Part shown: piece after piece, positions 47,380 through 56,116 of the stretch | How positions within the stretch are numbered: position 1 is the first letter of the stretch | Layout: every line of letters begins with the position of its first letter | DNA from: Nitrosopumilus sp. | Lineage (GTDB): Archaea; Thermoproteota; Nitrososphaeria; Nitrososphaerales; Nitrosopumilaceae | Direction: 5' to 3' | DNA: 64,000 bases | NCBI RefSeq assembly: GCF_025699125.1 | Contig: NZ_JAILWC010000001.1 | Coordinates: forward strand, 414,204-478,203 | Made by a program: the position numbers and the translations under genes | Notes under the pieces: model-generated | The model's input: the letters and a program-made list of their open reading frames with translations, nothing else | Databases searched by the model: none | What the model was told of the DNA's origin: nothing

Positions 47380-48297
47380 TTGGACATGCTTGCTGATTTA
47401 AAGAAAGGAAAACGCGGAGCAATTGCCAAGGCAATTACTATTGTAGAAAATGATCAAAAGGAAGCAAAAAAACTCATAAAGAAAATTTTCAAAGATACTG
47501 GTGATTCTATTATAATTGGTATTACTGGACCTGCAGGTGCCGGAAAAAGTTCTTTGATAAACAAAACAACAGTGGAGATGAAAAAATTAGGTACAAATCC
47601 AGCTGTTCTTGCAATAGATCCGACCAGTCATGTTACTGGTGGTGCAATTTTAGGAGATCGAGTTAGAATGAGTGAGTCCACTGATTCAGGAACTTATATC
47701 CGAAGCATAGCATCTCGAGGTGCAACTGGTGCTGTTTCTCGTTCTTTACGAAACAGTATTCGAATTTTAGAATATGCTGGATTTGACCCAATTATTATTG
47801 AAAGCGTTGGTGCTGGACAAACAGAAGTTGAAATTTCAAACATTGCAGATATTACAGTTGTGGTCTTTAATCCAAATACAGGGGATAGTATACAAACAAT
47901 TAAAGCTGGATTGACTGAAATTGGAGATATCTACCTTGTTAACAAAAGTGACCTTGCAGGAACCAATCAACTATTTGATGCCGTAAGGGATTTTATTGGA
48001 GATTCAGTACGAAATCCTATAATTCTTAAAACATCTGTTAAGAAAAATTCTGGAATTACAGATTTTGCAAAAACTCTCAAAGAAATGATGGCGACTAAAA
48101 AGAAATTCAAGAAAGAAAAACAACAAGAACGATTAGAATCTGAACTAACGGATATTGTTTTAAATAACATCAAAGAAAAGATTGATCATATGCTGGAATC
48201 AGATAAATCCTTCTTAAAATATCTTAAACAATTACAATCAAAAAACATAGATCCGTTTGACGCAGGAGACAAAATTACAAAATCTTTGTTAAAGTGA
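47380..48297 (+). CDS. meaB: methylmalonyl-CoA mutase chaperone GTPase MeaB
   Basis: 305-aa SIMIBI-class GTPase. P-loop GPAGAGKSS at residues 50-58, Mg-binding VLAIDPTS, switch segment EDRVRM-like GDRVRMSES, Walker B IIIESVGAGQTE, and NKSD base recognition. Loads or protects adenosylcobalamin in the mutase. TTG start favoured because TTTTATT lies 28 bp upstream; an ATG two codons later is possible. Four bases before the mutase large-subunit gene. Confidence 0.95.
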   Translation: MDMLADLKKGKRGAIAKAITIVENDQKEAKKLIKKIFKDTGDSIIIGITGPAGAGKSSLINKTTVEMKKLGTNPAVLAIDPTSHVTGGAILGDRVRMSESTDSGTYIRSIASRGATGAVSRSLRNSIRILEYAGFDPIIIESVGAGQTEVEISNIADITVVVFNPNTGDSIQTIKAGLTEIGDIYLVNKSDLAGTNQLFDAVRDFIGDSVRNPIILKTSVKKNSGITDFAKTLKEMMATKKKFKKEKQQERLESELTDIVLNNIKEKIDHMLESDKSFLKYLKQLQSKNIDPFDAGDKITKSLLK

Positions 48298-48301
48298 TAA
48301 T

Positions 48302-49903
48302 ATGGCAACAAAAAAGTCTATAAAATCAAAAAATCCCGAAAAGAAAATCTTCACTGATTCCTCATTTCCAGTAAAACGAATTTATCAAAAATCCTCTAAG
48401 AAAAGACCTGTAGAAGACGCTGGGAAATATCCTTTTACTAGAGGCATTCATCCTGAAATGTTCCGTGAAAGATTCTGGACAATGAGACAATATTCGGGAT
48501 TTGGAGATGCTACACTCACTAATGAGCGATTCAAATTCATGCTGGAAAAGGGTCAAACAGGTCTAAGTATGGCTTTTGATTTGCCTACTCAAATTGGTTA
48601 TGATTCTGATTCTCCTCAAGCAGAAGGTGAGGTGGGAAAAGTTGGTGTTTCAATTACCTCCATTAAAGATATGATGACTGCCTTTGATGGAATCCCTCTT
48701 GGCAAAGTTAGTTCATCAATGACAATTAATTCAACTGCCTCTACATTACTAGCATATTACATTGCAGTTGGAGAAGTACAGGGATTCAAAAGTCATGAAC
48801 TTCGTGGTACCACTCAAAATGATATTTTAAAAGAATACATTGCAAGAAACACCTACATCTATCCTCCTCAACCCTCAATGAGATTAATAGGTGACATGAT
48901 TGGATATTGCGCAGAAAAAGTTCCATCTTGGTATCCTGTATCAATTTCAGGATATCATATGAGGGAAGCAGGATGTACTGCGACACAAGAAGTTGCGTTT
49001 ACTCTGGCAAATGCAATTGCATATATTCAAACTTGTTTGGATAAAGGCTTGAAAATTGATGACTTTGCACCTCGTCTTTCATTCTTCTTTTGTTGTACTA
49101 TTGAATTCTTTGAGGAAGTTGCAAAGTTTAGGGTTGCAAGAAAAGTTTATGCCAAAATTCTTAAAGAAATGTTCCACGCAAAAAACCCCCGTTCACTACA
49201 ATTAAAATTCCATACTCAAACAAGTGGTGAATCATTAACTGCACAACAACCTGATAATAACATAATTCGTGTTGCAATTCAAACCATGGCAGCTGTTGCT
49301 GGTGGTACTCAATCTCTTCATACAAATTCTAGAGATGAAGCACTAGCTCTTCCTACTCAAGAGTCTGCAAAAATTGCACTGAGGACACAACAAATCGTTG
49401 CACATGAAAGCGGGATTACAAAGACTGCAGATCCATTGGCTGGCTCATACTATCTTGAAGAACTATGTGATCAAATTGAGGATGGAGTATGGAAATATCT
49501 CAAAAAAATCCAAAAAATGGGCGGTTCTGTTAAAGCAATTGAAAAGGGATTCTTTCAATCTGAAATTAGAGCAAATGCGTATCGTCTGAAAAAAGAAATC
49601 GATGATGGTGAGAGAATTATTGTTGGAATGAACAAATATTCTGAAGAAGAAAAACAACCTGATCTGCTTCGTGTTGGAGGTGATGTTGAAATTCAGCAGA
49701 AAAAATCCCTCAAAAAATTACGTGAATCCCGAGACAAAAACAAATGGGAAAAAGCACTATCTGCTATGAAAAGTGCTGCAGATACTGAGGAAAACCTCAT
49801 GCCTTACATCATTACTGCTGCCAAAGCATTTGCTACTACGGGTGAAATCAGCAATACCTTCAGAGAAGTTTTCGGTGAATACAGACCTAAAGAAGTCTTT
49901 TAA
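48302..49903 (+). CDS. mcmA: methylmalonyl-CoA mutase large subunit
   Basis: 533-aa TIM-barrel substrate domain without the B12 domain (supplied by the gene at 40679). Family signature RGIHPEMFRERFWTMRQYSG; substrate residues in FDLPTQIGYDSD; ISGYHMREAGCTATQEVAF; HTQTSGESLTAQQPDNN; GGTQSLHTNSRDEALALPT, all intact. Converts methylmalonyl-CoA to succinyl-CoA. Cotranscribed with meaB. Confidence 0.97.
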   Translation: MATKKSIKSKNPEKKIFTDSSFPVKRIYQKSSKKRPVEDAGKYPFTRGIHPEMFRERFWTMRQYSGFGDATLTNERFKFMLEKGQTGLSMAFDLPTQIGYDSDSPQAEGEVGKVGVSITSIKDMMTAFDGIPLGKVSSSMTINSTASTLLAYYIAVGEVQGFKSHELRGTTQNDILKEYIARNTYIYPPQPSMRLIGDMIGYCAEKVPSWYPVSISGYHMREAGCTATQEVAFTLANAIAYIQTCLDKGLKIDDFAPRLSFFFCCTIEFFEEVAKFRVARKVYAKILKEMFHAKNPRSLQLKFHTQTSGESLTAQQPDNNIIRVAIQTMAAVAGGTQSLHTNSRDEALALPTQESAKIALRTQQIVAHESGITKTADPLAGSYYLEELCDQIEDGVWKYLKKIQKMGGSVKAIEKGFFQSEIRANAYRLKKEIDDGERIIVGMNKYSEEEKQPDLLRVGGDVEIQQKKSLKKLRESRDKNKWEKALSAMKSAADTEENLMPYIITAAKAFATTGEISNTFREVFGEYRPKEVF

Positions 49904-50041
49904 TTAGATTTTTTATGAATTTATTTTCAATACTGAACTGACACTGTATCTGCTTTGACTTGCTAGAACGTTTTTGATTTAATTTAAACTCCATAAAAAA
50001 TTACTGGCAAAATTATTTTTTTCAAATTTTTTAATTTGTTT

Positions 50042-50131
50042 CTATTCTGTTTTACATTCACATTTTTTCTGCTTTTCAAATCTGGGATATTTTAGTTTAT
50101 GACACACTTCACAGTATGGTTGATTTGACAC
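50042..50131 (-). CDS. 29-aa zinc mini-protein
   Basis: GTG-initiated Cys mini-protein: C7-x2-C10 (PYCEVCHK) and C24-x-C26 (KKCECK), with basic residues between. ACTATATACT (50151-50160) is centred 25 bp upstream, an excellent TATA match. It ends the minus-strand mini-gene cluster. Function unknown. Confidence 0.5.
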   Translation of the reverse strand: MSNQPYCEVCHKLKYPRFEKQKKCECKTE

Positions 50132-50150
50132 GTATTCTTATTGATGAATC

Positions 50151-50160
50151 AGTATATAGT
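50151..50160 (-). promoter_or_regulatory. TATA box of the 29-aa mini-gene
   Basis: ACTATATACT on the minus strand, centred 25 bp before the GTG at 50131. Confidence 0.55.
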
Positions 50161-50177
50161 GTATCGTATTGTCCTCT

Positions 50178-50339
50178 TCAAAACCTGTCTTTTATTATGA
50201 TTTCACTTCCTTTTTCTAAGGTACTTATATTCCCCTTTATGTCAAGTATGTTTCCACATGTATTGCATTCCCATTCTTCGTTACAACTCATTTGATTTTT
50301 TGTACTTGGTGTATTACAAACTTTACAACGCAATGACAT
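50178..50339 (-). CDS. 53-aa zinc-ribbon mini-protein
   Basis: C5-x2-C8 (LRCKVCNTP), C19 and C25-x2-C28 (WECNTCGN) give a clear zinc ribbon, followed by a charged strand-rich tail. The ATG used here follows 23 basic codons of open frame that overlap the neighbouring C2H2-like gene in another frame; those are treated as non-coding. It overlaps that gene by 17 bp. Confidence 0.6.
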   Translation of the reverse strand: MSLRCKVCNTPSTKNQMSCNEEWECNTCGNILDIKGNISTLEKGSEIIIKDRF

Positions 50340-50463
50340 TGTTTTTACTCGATGCTTTCTGATTCTTTTTATCTTTGTGGGTTTTTTCGTGAAGAAGTAC
50401 TTTGTCAAAAGTATCTGAATTTCCCTCCCATTTGAAATTACAATATCTGCAATTGTATTTCAT
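50323..50463 (-). CDS. 46-aa C2H2-like zinc-finger mini-protein
   Basis: Single zinc finger: C5-x2-C8 ... H25-x3-H29 (NCRYCNFKW and LLHEKTH), like a C2H2 finger with a long 16-residue linker, followed by a Lys/Asn tail. Its ATG overlaps the stop of the 36-aa frame upstream (ATGA) and its end overlaps the 53-aa gene downstream, so the three are probably one translational chain. Confidence 0.6.
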   Translation of the reverse strand: MKYNCRYCNFKWEGNSDTFDKVLLHEKTHKDKKNQKASSKNNVIAL

Positions 50464-50570
50464 TTTGTTGAATCCTGTTTCTTTTCGGATTCTTTGAATG
50501 CATTTACATCCTCTGTAACTTTGGCTTTAGAAGAACCAAATTTCAGTTTTTCAATTATTTTTTTAAACAT
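50460..50570 (-). CDS. 36-aa Lys-rich mini-protein
   Basis: Basic helical 36-codon frame (MFKKIIEKLKFGSSKAKV) without Cys. AGTATATACC (50591-50600) is centred 26 bp upstream. The stop overlaps the C2H2-like start by ATGA. It is the first gene of the three-gene mini-operon. Confidence 0.5.
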   Translation of the reverse strand: MFKKIIEKLKFGSSKAKVTEDVNAFKESEKKQDSTK

Positions 50571-50590
50571 ACTTTGTCTGGATTCTCTCT

Positions 50591-50600
50591 GGTATATACT
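50591..50600 (-). promoter_or_regulatory. TATA box of the mini-operon
   Basis: AGTATATACC on the minus strand, centred about 26 bp before the ATG at 50570; nearly the same sequence as the box at 50151-50160. Confidence 0.55.
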
Positions 50601-50658
50601 GGCGTATTTGAGCAATTTTCCCCTCTTCTCATTTGTGCCTATTTTAATCTACAAAGAA

Positions 50659-50796
50659 TCATTTGTCTTTTAAGTGTCTATAATTATAATGACATCTCTT
50701 ATTGCAAAACCAGTCTAGTCCGCCTAAATATTCTACATGATCAGACTTGCCACAAAATTTGCATTTTATGAAATGCTTTCTGTTACTTTTGGTCAT
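50659..50796 (-). CDS. 45-aa zinc-finger mini-protein
   Basis: C12-x2-C15 (IKCKFCGKS) and C31-x3-C35 (WFCNKRCHY) with nearby His give a zinc finger of the FCS/HNH-like kind. Basic throughout. It overlaps the 44-aa frame upstream by 14 bp. Function unknown. Confidence 0.55.
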   Translation of the reverse strand: MTKSNRKHFIKCKFCGKSDHVEYLGGLDWFCNKRCHYNYRHLKDK

Positions 50797-50917
50797 TTTC
50801 TATGGATTTTTTTAATTCCTCATAAGATTCCAAATACTGTTTTTTCTTTAGATTGTTTGGCGTTGTTTTATTGTTTTTATTGATTTGTATTTTATTCTTA
50901 TTTTTAGATTTAGCCAT
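50783..50917 (-). CDS. 44-aa Lys/Asn-rich mini-protein
   Basis: ATG-initiated, strongly basic and Asn-rich (SKNKNKIQINKNNK) then a helical end (QYLESYEELKKSIEND). No Cys. Linked by a 14-bp overlap to the zinc-finger frame downstream. Weak TATA-like AAATAC near -24. Real coding is probable only because of the linkage. Confidence 0.4.
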   Translation of the reverse strand: MAKSKNKNKIQINKNNKTTPNNLKKKQYLESYEELKKSIENDQK

Positions 50918-51193
50918 ACTGTTTATTGATCTTGCTGTATTTGTTCTCTTCTTATTTTCTCTGGCTCATAATGAATCAAAAATAACAATTCCATAAATGG
51001 ATGTGCTGATACTTTGGATTTTACCTCAGAATAACCCTTGTCATACTAGTAAAAATAAACATATTTCATGCATAGTTGCAATAATGTCTTGAATTAATTT
51101 GGCAAGTTCTCTCTGGGACTTAAAATTTGATTATTTGCTATAATTTAAAATAAAATAAATCCATTAATACTGTAAGTTAACGAAGTCTTTTAG
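50918..51193. other. intergenic stretch before epimerase
   Basis: 276 bases between divergent mini-genes and the epimerase gene. No frame with a credible start, repeat or hairpin seen; AT-rich sequence near 51140-51170 (AAAATAAAATAAATC) probably includes the epimerase promoter. Confidence 0.4.
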
Positions 51194-51592
51194 ATGAAAA
51201 TTGATCATATTGCAATTGCAGTAAACGATGTTGAGGAATCAGCCAAAGTGTATCAGCAAGCACTAGGTGTCGACAATGTAGAATTTGAAACAGTAGAAAC
51301 TGAAGGTGTAAAGGTTGCAATTATTCATTTGGAAAATGGTCGTGTTGAATTAATGCAACCTACAAATGATTCAAGCCCAATCAAAAAGTTTCTTGATAAA
51401 AAAGGTCCTGGATTACATCATATGGCATTGGAAACTGATAACATTGAAGGTGAGGTAGAAAGAATGGAGGGATGTGGAATACAATTCTTGGGGCAAATAA
51501 GACCTGGCTCTGCAGGAACCAAAGTTACTTTCATTCATCCAAAATCTCTGCATGGAGTTCTCGCAGAACTATGTTCACATCCTAAGCAATAA
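51194..51592 (+). CDS. mce: methylmalonyl-CoA epimerase
   Basis: 132-aa VOC/glyoxalase-fold enzyme. Metal ligands: H5 (KIDHIAIAV), the HHMALETD His and the C-terminal LAELCS Glu; LENGRVELMQPT is the mid-domain signature. Interconverts R- and S-methylmalonyl-CoA upstream of the mutase in the carbon-fixation cycle. Located 1.3 kb after mcmA with its own promoter; back-to-back with the XRE-CBS gene. Confidence 0.95.
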   Translation: MKIDHIAIAVNDVEESAKVYQQALGVDNVEFETVETEGVKVAIIHLENGRVELMQPTNDSSPIKKFLDKKGPGLHHMALETDNIEGEVERMEGCGIQFLGQIRPGSAGTKVTFIHPKSLHGVLAELCSHPKQ

Positions 51593-52150
51593 TCATTCCA
51601 TCATTTTCAAAGTATCTGAAGCTGAAATTATTCCAACAATTTTTGATTTCTTTGAAACCAGAATGCATTTTGAGTATCTGATTAACGGGATTAGAACATT
51701 TGCTGGTGTGTCAAAATCTACTATTGGTGGAACGGGATCCATGGTATCTGCAAGTTTTGCTTTTTTTAGTTCTGACTCTCCGACATCTGCTAGATGCTTT
51801 ACGATGCCATCTTCTGATACAACTCCAACTACTTCGGAATTATTAAAAACTGGAATTTGACTGATGGATAATTGATGCATCTTTTTGATTGCGTCATGTA
51901 ACGTGTTGGATGGTTTTAGTTTTACAATATCTTTGCTACAAAAATCTCCTGCTGTATGTGATGATGATTCTCCTTCTAATTTTGCAAGACTGTCAAAAAT
52001 CTTCTTTGCAGTATCGTAGCTTGGTTGGCTTCTACCTGATTCGATTTGATTAATCATTGATGTACTGACCCCTGTCATTGTCGCAAGTTTTTTTTGGGTG
52101 ATTCCTATTTTTTGTCTTATTTGTTTAATTGAATCAATACGTGGTAACAA
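51593..52150 (-). CDS. XRE-type regulator with two CBS domains
   Basis: 185 aa. Helix-turn-helix of the XRE/Cro class at residues 5-58 (IRQKIGITQKKLATMTGVSTSMINQ), then paired CBS domains (about 65-120 and 125-185; LHDAIKKMHQLSISQIPVFNN and VLIPLIRYSKCILVSKKSKIVGIISASD). CBS pairs bind adenosyl nucleotides, so this is probably an energy-state-sensing DNA-binding protein, a type common in archaea. Convergent with the epimerase gene, with no gap. Confidence 0.9.
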   Translation of the reverse strand: MLPRIDSIKQIRQKIGITQKKLATMTGVSTSMINQIESGRSQPSYDTAKKIFDSLAKLEGESSSHTAGDFCSKDIVKLKPSNTLHDAIKKMHQLSISQIPVFNNSEVVGVVSEDGIVKHLADVGESELKKAKLADTMDPVPPIVDFDTPANVLIPLIRYSKCILVSKKSKIVGIISASDTLKMME

Positions 52151-52222
52151 TCCAATTTGGATTATCTTGTTCAGTTTTAAAATCTATAGCTTTAGGAAAA
52201 TTTTTACTGCCTGTCAGTGGTT

Positions 52223-52399
52223 TTAGATTTCTTTAATTAGTGATTTTATCTTGGATATTGATTCTGAGTTTAATTCAATTTCTTTGTGATTTTCTATCAC
52301 GTGTTGAGTCACTTTTTCCATTAGTTCTTTTTCTGTTGGTGCGGTTGCGGACCATCCACAATCTTTTCCAGCATCAGAACAGCTAATGCTTTTTGCCAT
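52223..52399 (-). CDS. DUF1059 small metal-binding protein
   Basis: 58-aa DUF1059 protein, usual size for the family. SCSDAGKDCGWSATAPTEKELMEKV is the family signature, with C7 and C14 as likely metal ligands, then VTQHVIENHKEIEL with His. ATG start; AATAAATAA is centred 26 bp upstream, inside the end of the PPDK gene. Same strand as ppdK, 25 bp downstream. Function unknown. Confidence 0.85.
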   Translation of the reverse strand: MAKSISCSDAGKDCGWSATAPTEKELMEKVTQHVIENHKEIELNSESISKIKSLIKEI

Positions 52400-52424
52400 G
52401 ATGGAATAATTGATTAAGAATTAT

Positions 52425-55094
52425 TTATTTTTTCTTTGATTTTGTCTTTTTTGGCTGCTCAATTGCAGCTTGTGCAGCTGCTACAATTGCAATGGGGATT
52501 CTATGTGGTGAAGCACTTACATAACTTAATCCTGCACCGTGACAGAATTTGATAGAATTTGGATCTCCTCCGTGCTCTCCACAAATTCCAATTTCCATAT
52601 TTGGTCTTATTCCACGCCCACCTGCAATGCCTATTTTGATTAGACTTCCAACACCATTGACATCAATTGATTGGAATGGGTTTCTTTCTAAAAGCTCCTT
52701 TTCCATATACTCTGGGAGGAACTTTCCTTCAACGTCTTCTCTACTAAAACTGAATGTTCCTTGAGTTAAATCGTTGGTGCCAAAACTAAAGAATTCTGCA
52801 GTACTTGCAAGTTCATTGGCAGTAAGTGCTGCTCTTACCACTTCTATCATTGTTCCAAAATTAATTTTTAATTTCATTTTGTGTTTTGCCTCCATCTCTT
52901 TTTTGATGGAATCATAAATTTTCTTTATGTGATTTAATTCTGCAATACTGCTTATTTGTGGAATCATGATTTGAGGATGGGCTTTGACTTTTTTCTTTGT
53001 TAACTCAACTAATGCTTCAAATACTGCACGAATCTGCATTTCATAAATTTCTGGATATGTTATTCCAACTCTGACTCCTCTGTGACCCATCATTGGATTG
53101 ACTTCTGCTAACTCTCTTGCTCTCTTTAGAACTGTTTTTGCTTTGTTGAGTTCTTCAGTTGCATTTTGTAATTCCAACTTGTGAATTTTTTCCGCAAGTT
53201 CTTCAGGATTTGGTAAGAATTCATGTAGCGGAGGATCTAGTAATCTGATTGTAACCTCGTATCCTTCCATTGCTTGAAGAATTTCAATAAAATCGCTCTT
53301 TTGCAATTGGCCTAGTTTTGTTAAAATTTTGCTTCTCTCTTCAATATTTTCTGCCATTATCATCTCTACAAACAGATTGATTCTATCACTTCCATTGAAC
53401 ATTCTCTCTGTTCTGCATAATCCAATACCTTGACCTCCAAATTCTCTTGCAAGTTTTGCCCCTTCGGGCGTGTCTGCGTTTGCTCTGATTCCAATTTTTT
53501 TTGCTTTTTGAGCCCATTCTAGGATTTGTTTAAACTCTGATGTGACTTTGGGTTCGATTGTGGGGATGTCTCCAATGTATACGCTTCCTGTACTCCCATC
53601 GATTGTAATTATCTCTCCTTCTCGAACTACTTTTCCGTCGACACTACATTGTTTGTTATCAAGATCAATTTTCAAATCAGAACACCCTACGATACATGGT
53701 TTGCCCATGCCTCTAGCAACTACTGCAGCATGAGATGTTTTACCGCCTCTGCTAGTTAGAATTCCTACTGATTCAAAGAATGCAGGCACATCTTCGGGTT
53801 TTGTTTCTTCCCTAATCAGAATAACTTTGGCCCCATTTTCTCCCATTGCAGTTGCTCTTTTGACATCAAGTACCGCAATTCCGCTGGCAGCTCCTGGCGA
53901 TGCTGCAATTCCTTTTGCCAATTGGGTATAATTTTTAATTTCCTTTGGATCAATCCTTTTGTGTAGTAATTGTTCTAGCTGTTCAGCTTGAAGTCTGGTA
54001 ATTGCTCTGTTTTTGTCAATTAGTTTTTCTTTTACCATGTCTACCGAAGTCTTGATCATTCCTGATGCATTCATTTTTGCATTTCTTGTTTGTAGCAAAT
54101 AGAATTTTCCCTGCTCAATTGTAAATTCTATATCTTGAGGTTCTTTGTAATGTTTTTCTAGTCTTTCACATGTTTTTGCTAACTGTTTGTATGATTCTGG
54201 AAGATCTTTTTTCATTTCATTAACTTGTTTTCCAGTTCTTACTCCAGCTACTACGTCTTCCCCTTGTGCATTAATCAGATATTCTCCATAAATTTGACGT
54301 GAACCGTCTCCTGGGTTTCTCGTAAATACAACGCCTGTGGCACAATCATTTCCCATGTTTCCAAATGCCATTGATACAATGTTTACTGCAGTTCCATCTG
54401 CAATGTCTTTTGTAATGTTATTTTTCTCTCTGTATACAATTGCCCTTTCTCCCATCCAGCTTCCAAATACTGCTTTAATTGCAAGCTCTACTTGTTCAGT
54501 TGGGTCTGTTGGAAATTTCCTTCCTGTGTGTTTATCACAAATTTGTTTATATTGTTCTACTACTTCTCTTAGTGATTCTTCATTCAAATCGCTATCCACT
54601 TGGACGTTCTGTTTTTTCTTTGCTGCATTTAAGACATCATCAAATTTCTTATCGTCTACTCCAAACACTACTTTGCCAAATAATTGGACGAATCTCCTGT
54701 AGGAGTCCCATGCAAATCTTGGATTTTGACTTTTTTCTACCAGTCCCAAAACTGTCTGATCATTTAATCCCAGATTTAGTATTGTATCCATCATTCCTGG
54801 CATGGAAATTGCTGCTCCTGATCTGACGGAAACCAGTAATGGGTTTGTTTTAGAATTCCATTTTTTACCTGTTCTTTTTTCAATTTTTGCAATATTCCTT
54901 TTAACGTCTGCCATGAGTGTTTTTGGTAATTTTTTATTATTTTCATAGTATTTTCTACAAACTTCAGTAGTAATTGTAAACCCTGGAGGAACTGGTAGCT
55001 TTAGTTTGGTCATTTCACACAGACCTGCTCCTTTGCCCCCTAGGAGTTTCTTGTTTTTGCCGTCTCCTTCATCATAAAAATAAACTTGTTTCAT
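52425..55094 (-). CDS. ppdK: pyruvate, phosphate dikinase
   Basis: 889 aa, complete. N-terminal ATP-grasp domain (GGKGAGLCEMTKL, then SVRSGAAISMPGMMDTILNLG); phospho-His domain GGKTSHAAVVARGMGKPC with catalytic H455; C-terminal PEP/pyruvate barrel with MMGHRGVRVG, GTNDLTQ and CGEHGGDP. Converts pyruvate to PEP for gluconeogenesis in this autotroph. It follows tpiA on the same strand (33 bp). Confidence 0.97.
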   Translation of the reverse strand: MKQVYFYDEGDGKNKKLLGGKGAGLCEMTKLKLPVPPGFTITTEVCRKYYENNKKLPKTLMADVKRNIAKIEKRTGKKWNSKTNPLLVSVRSGAAISMPGMMDTILNLGLNDQTVLGLVEKSQNPRFAWDSYRRFVQLFGKVVFGVDDKKFDDVLNAAKKKQNVQVDSDLNEESLREVVEQYKQICDKHTGRKFPTDPTEQVELAIKAVFGSWMGERAIVYREKNNITKDIADGTAVNIVSMAFGNMGNDCATGVVFTRNPGDGSRQIYGEYLINAQGEDVVAGVRTGKQVNEMKKDLPESYKQLAKTCERLEKHYKEPQDIEFTIEQGKFYLLQTRNAKMNASGMIKTSVDMVKEKLIDKNRAITRLQAEQLEQLLHKRIDPKEIKNYTQLAKGIAASPGAASGIAVLDVKRATAMGENGAKVILIREETKPEDVPAFFESVGILTSRGGKTSHAAVVARGMGKPCIVGCSDLKIDLDNKQCSVDGKVVREGEIITIDGSTGSVYIGDIPTIEPKVTSEFKQILEWAQKAKKIGIRANADTPEGAKLAREFGGQGIGLCRTERMFNGSDRINLFVEMIMAENIEERSKILTKLGQLQKSDFIEILQAMEGYEVTIRLLDPPLHEFLPNPEELAEKIHKLELQNATEELNKAKTVLKRARELAEVNPMMGHRGVRVGITYPEIYEMQIRAVFEALVELTKKKVKAHPQIMIPQISSIAELNHIKKIYDSIKKEMEAKHKMKLKINFGTMIEVVRAALTANELASTAEFFSFGTNDLTQGTFSFSREDVEGKFLPEYMEKELLERNPFQSIDVNGVGSLIKIGIAGGRGIRPNMEIGICGEHGGDPNSIKFCHGAGLSYVSASPHRIPIAIVAAAQAAIEQPKKTKSKKK

Positions 55095-55127
55095 TTTTTA
55101 CGATTAACCAATCCAAAAAAGGGGGTA

Positions 55128-55784
55128 TTAAACCATTGACTTGGCAAATTCAGACATTATGCTGTTCCAATTTTTTGATTTAACTATTCCACTTGCAACA
55201 AGAATCCCTTTGGAACCTAACTCGATTGCTTTTGAGACATCTTCTCCAGAAACTATTCCTGCCCCACAAAGCAGTTTGGTATTGTTTTTTGCATTCTTTA
55301 CAGCTTCGGCAGCCTTTGAGATTAAACCTGGTTTTTCTTTTGATACTGCCTTTCCTGATCCGATTAGCTCTGGTGGTTCTATTGCAATATAATCTGGATT
55401 CAATTTAACATATTTTTTTACTTCTACAATATCTTTCACACAAAGCACTGATATCATTTTCAATTCTTTTAATTTCAAAATTAATTTTTCAATCTCTTTG
55501 CTGGAGATTCTATGTTCGCTGTGATTAATCAGTGAACCTTTCACTTTGGATATTTTTAGCAATTCTGGAATAACAAATCCTGTAGTACTTCCAATTTTTG
55601 AGTCATCTATGTGCTGGGCAAAAATTGGAATTGTACTCTTTGCAACCAATCCGATTAAATGTTGAGGTGGAGCAATTGCAATTTTAGTTTTATATTTTTT
55701 AGAAATTTTTTCAGCTGTTTTTACAAATTTTATTATTTTGTCCCCTGAAATCTCTTCATAGTTTTTACAATTAATAACAAACAT
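55128..55784 (-). CDS. tpiA: triosephosphate isomerase (archaeal)
   Basis: 218 aa, the shorter archaeal form (about 30 residues less than bacterial TPI). Catalytic Lys in INCKNYEE (K6), His in INHSEHR (about 91-95), Glu in AIEPPELIGSGKAVSKEKPG, and the phosphate loop GAGIVSGEDVSKAIELGSKGILVASG. Interconverts DHAP and G3P. Precedes ppdK in a gluconeogenic pair. Confidence 0.96.
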   Translation of the reverse strand: MFVINCKNYEEISGDKIIKFVKTAEKISKKYKTKIAIAPPQHLIGLVAKSTIPIFAQHIDDSKIGSTTGFVIPELLKISKVKGSLINHSEHRISSKEIEKLILKLKELKMISVLCVKDIVEVKKYVKLNPDYIAIEPPELIGSGKAVSKEKPGLISKAAEAVKNAKNNTKLLCGAGIVSGEDVSKAIELGSKGILVASGIVKSKNWNSIMSEFAKSMV

Positions 55785-55822
55785 CTTCCTGTGGATTTTT
55801 TCGTATTCTATTTAATTCTTGA

Positions 55823-56113
55823 TTAGATTTGATTTGTTTTTGATAGTTTGTCGTAGTTTCTCTTCATTGCCAAAACTATCATCATTAGAACAATTGCTGT
55901 AATATTTGTGCCTATGATAAATACATCTGATACAATAACTCCGTAAATTAACCACAAAATTGCTCCTGCGGAAATGAATATCATTAAAAATTTCGAGATG
56001 TCTTTTAGGCTTTTTGTCTTGTATCCTTTGTAAATCTGCTCTATCCATCCGGTAAGAATCAAAATTCCTGCGGATACTCCTAGGATAGTGAGAAGCATTC
56101 CGTCAATTTCCAT
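55823..56113 (-). CDS. SemiSWEET-type membrane transporter
   Basis: 96 aa with three membrane helices (about 5-22, 37-57, 63-85), the SemiSWEET/PQ-loop unit that works as a dimer. GWIEQIYKGYKTKSLKDIS carries the P/Q-loop-like Q and conserved TKSxxxIS, and AILWLIYGVIV and IIGTNITAIV the second and third helices. The family carries sugars; the substrate here is unknown. It starts 3 bp after polB. Confidence 0.85.
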   Translation of the reverse strand: MEIDGMLLTILGVSAGILILTGWIEQIYKGYKTKSLKDISKFLMIFISAGAILWLIYGVIVSDVFIIGTNITAIVLMMIVLAMKRNYDKLSKTNQI

Positions 56114-56116
56114 TTT

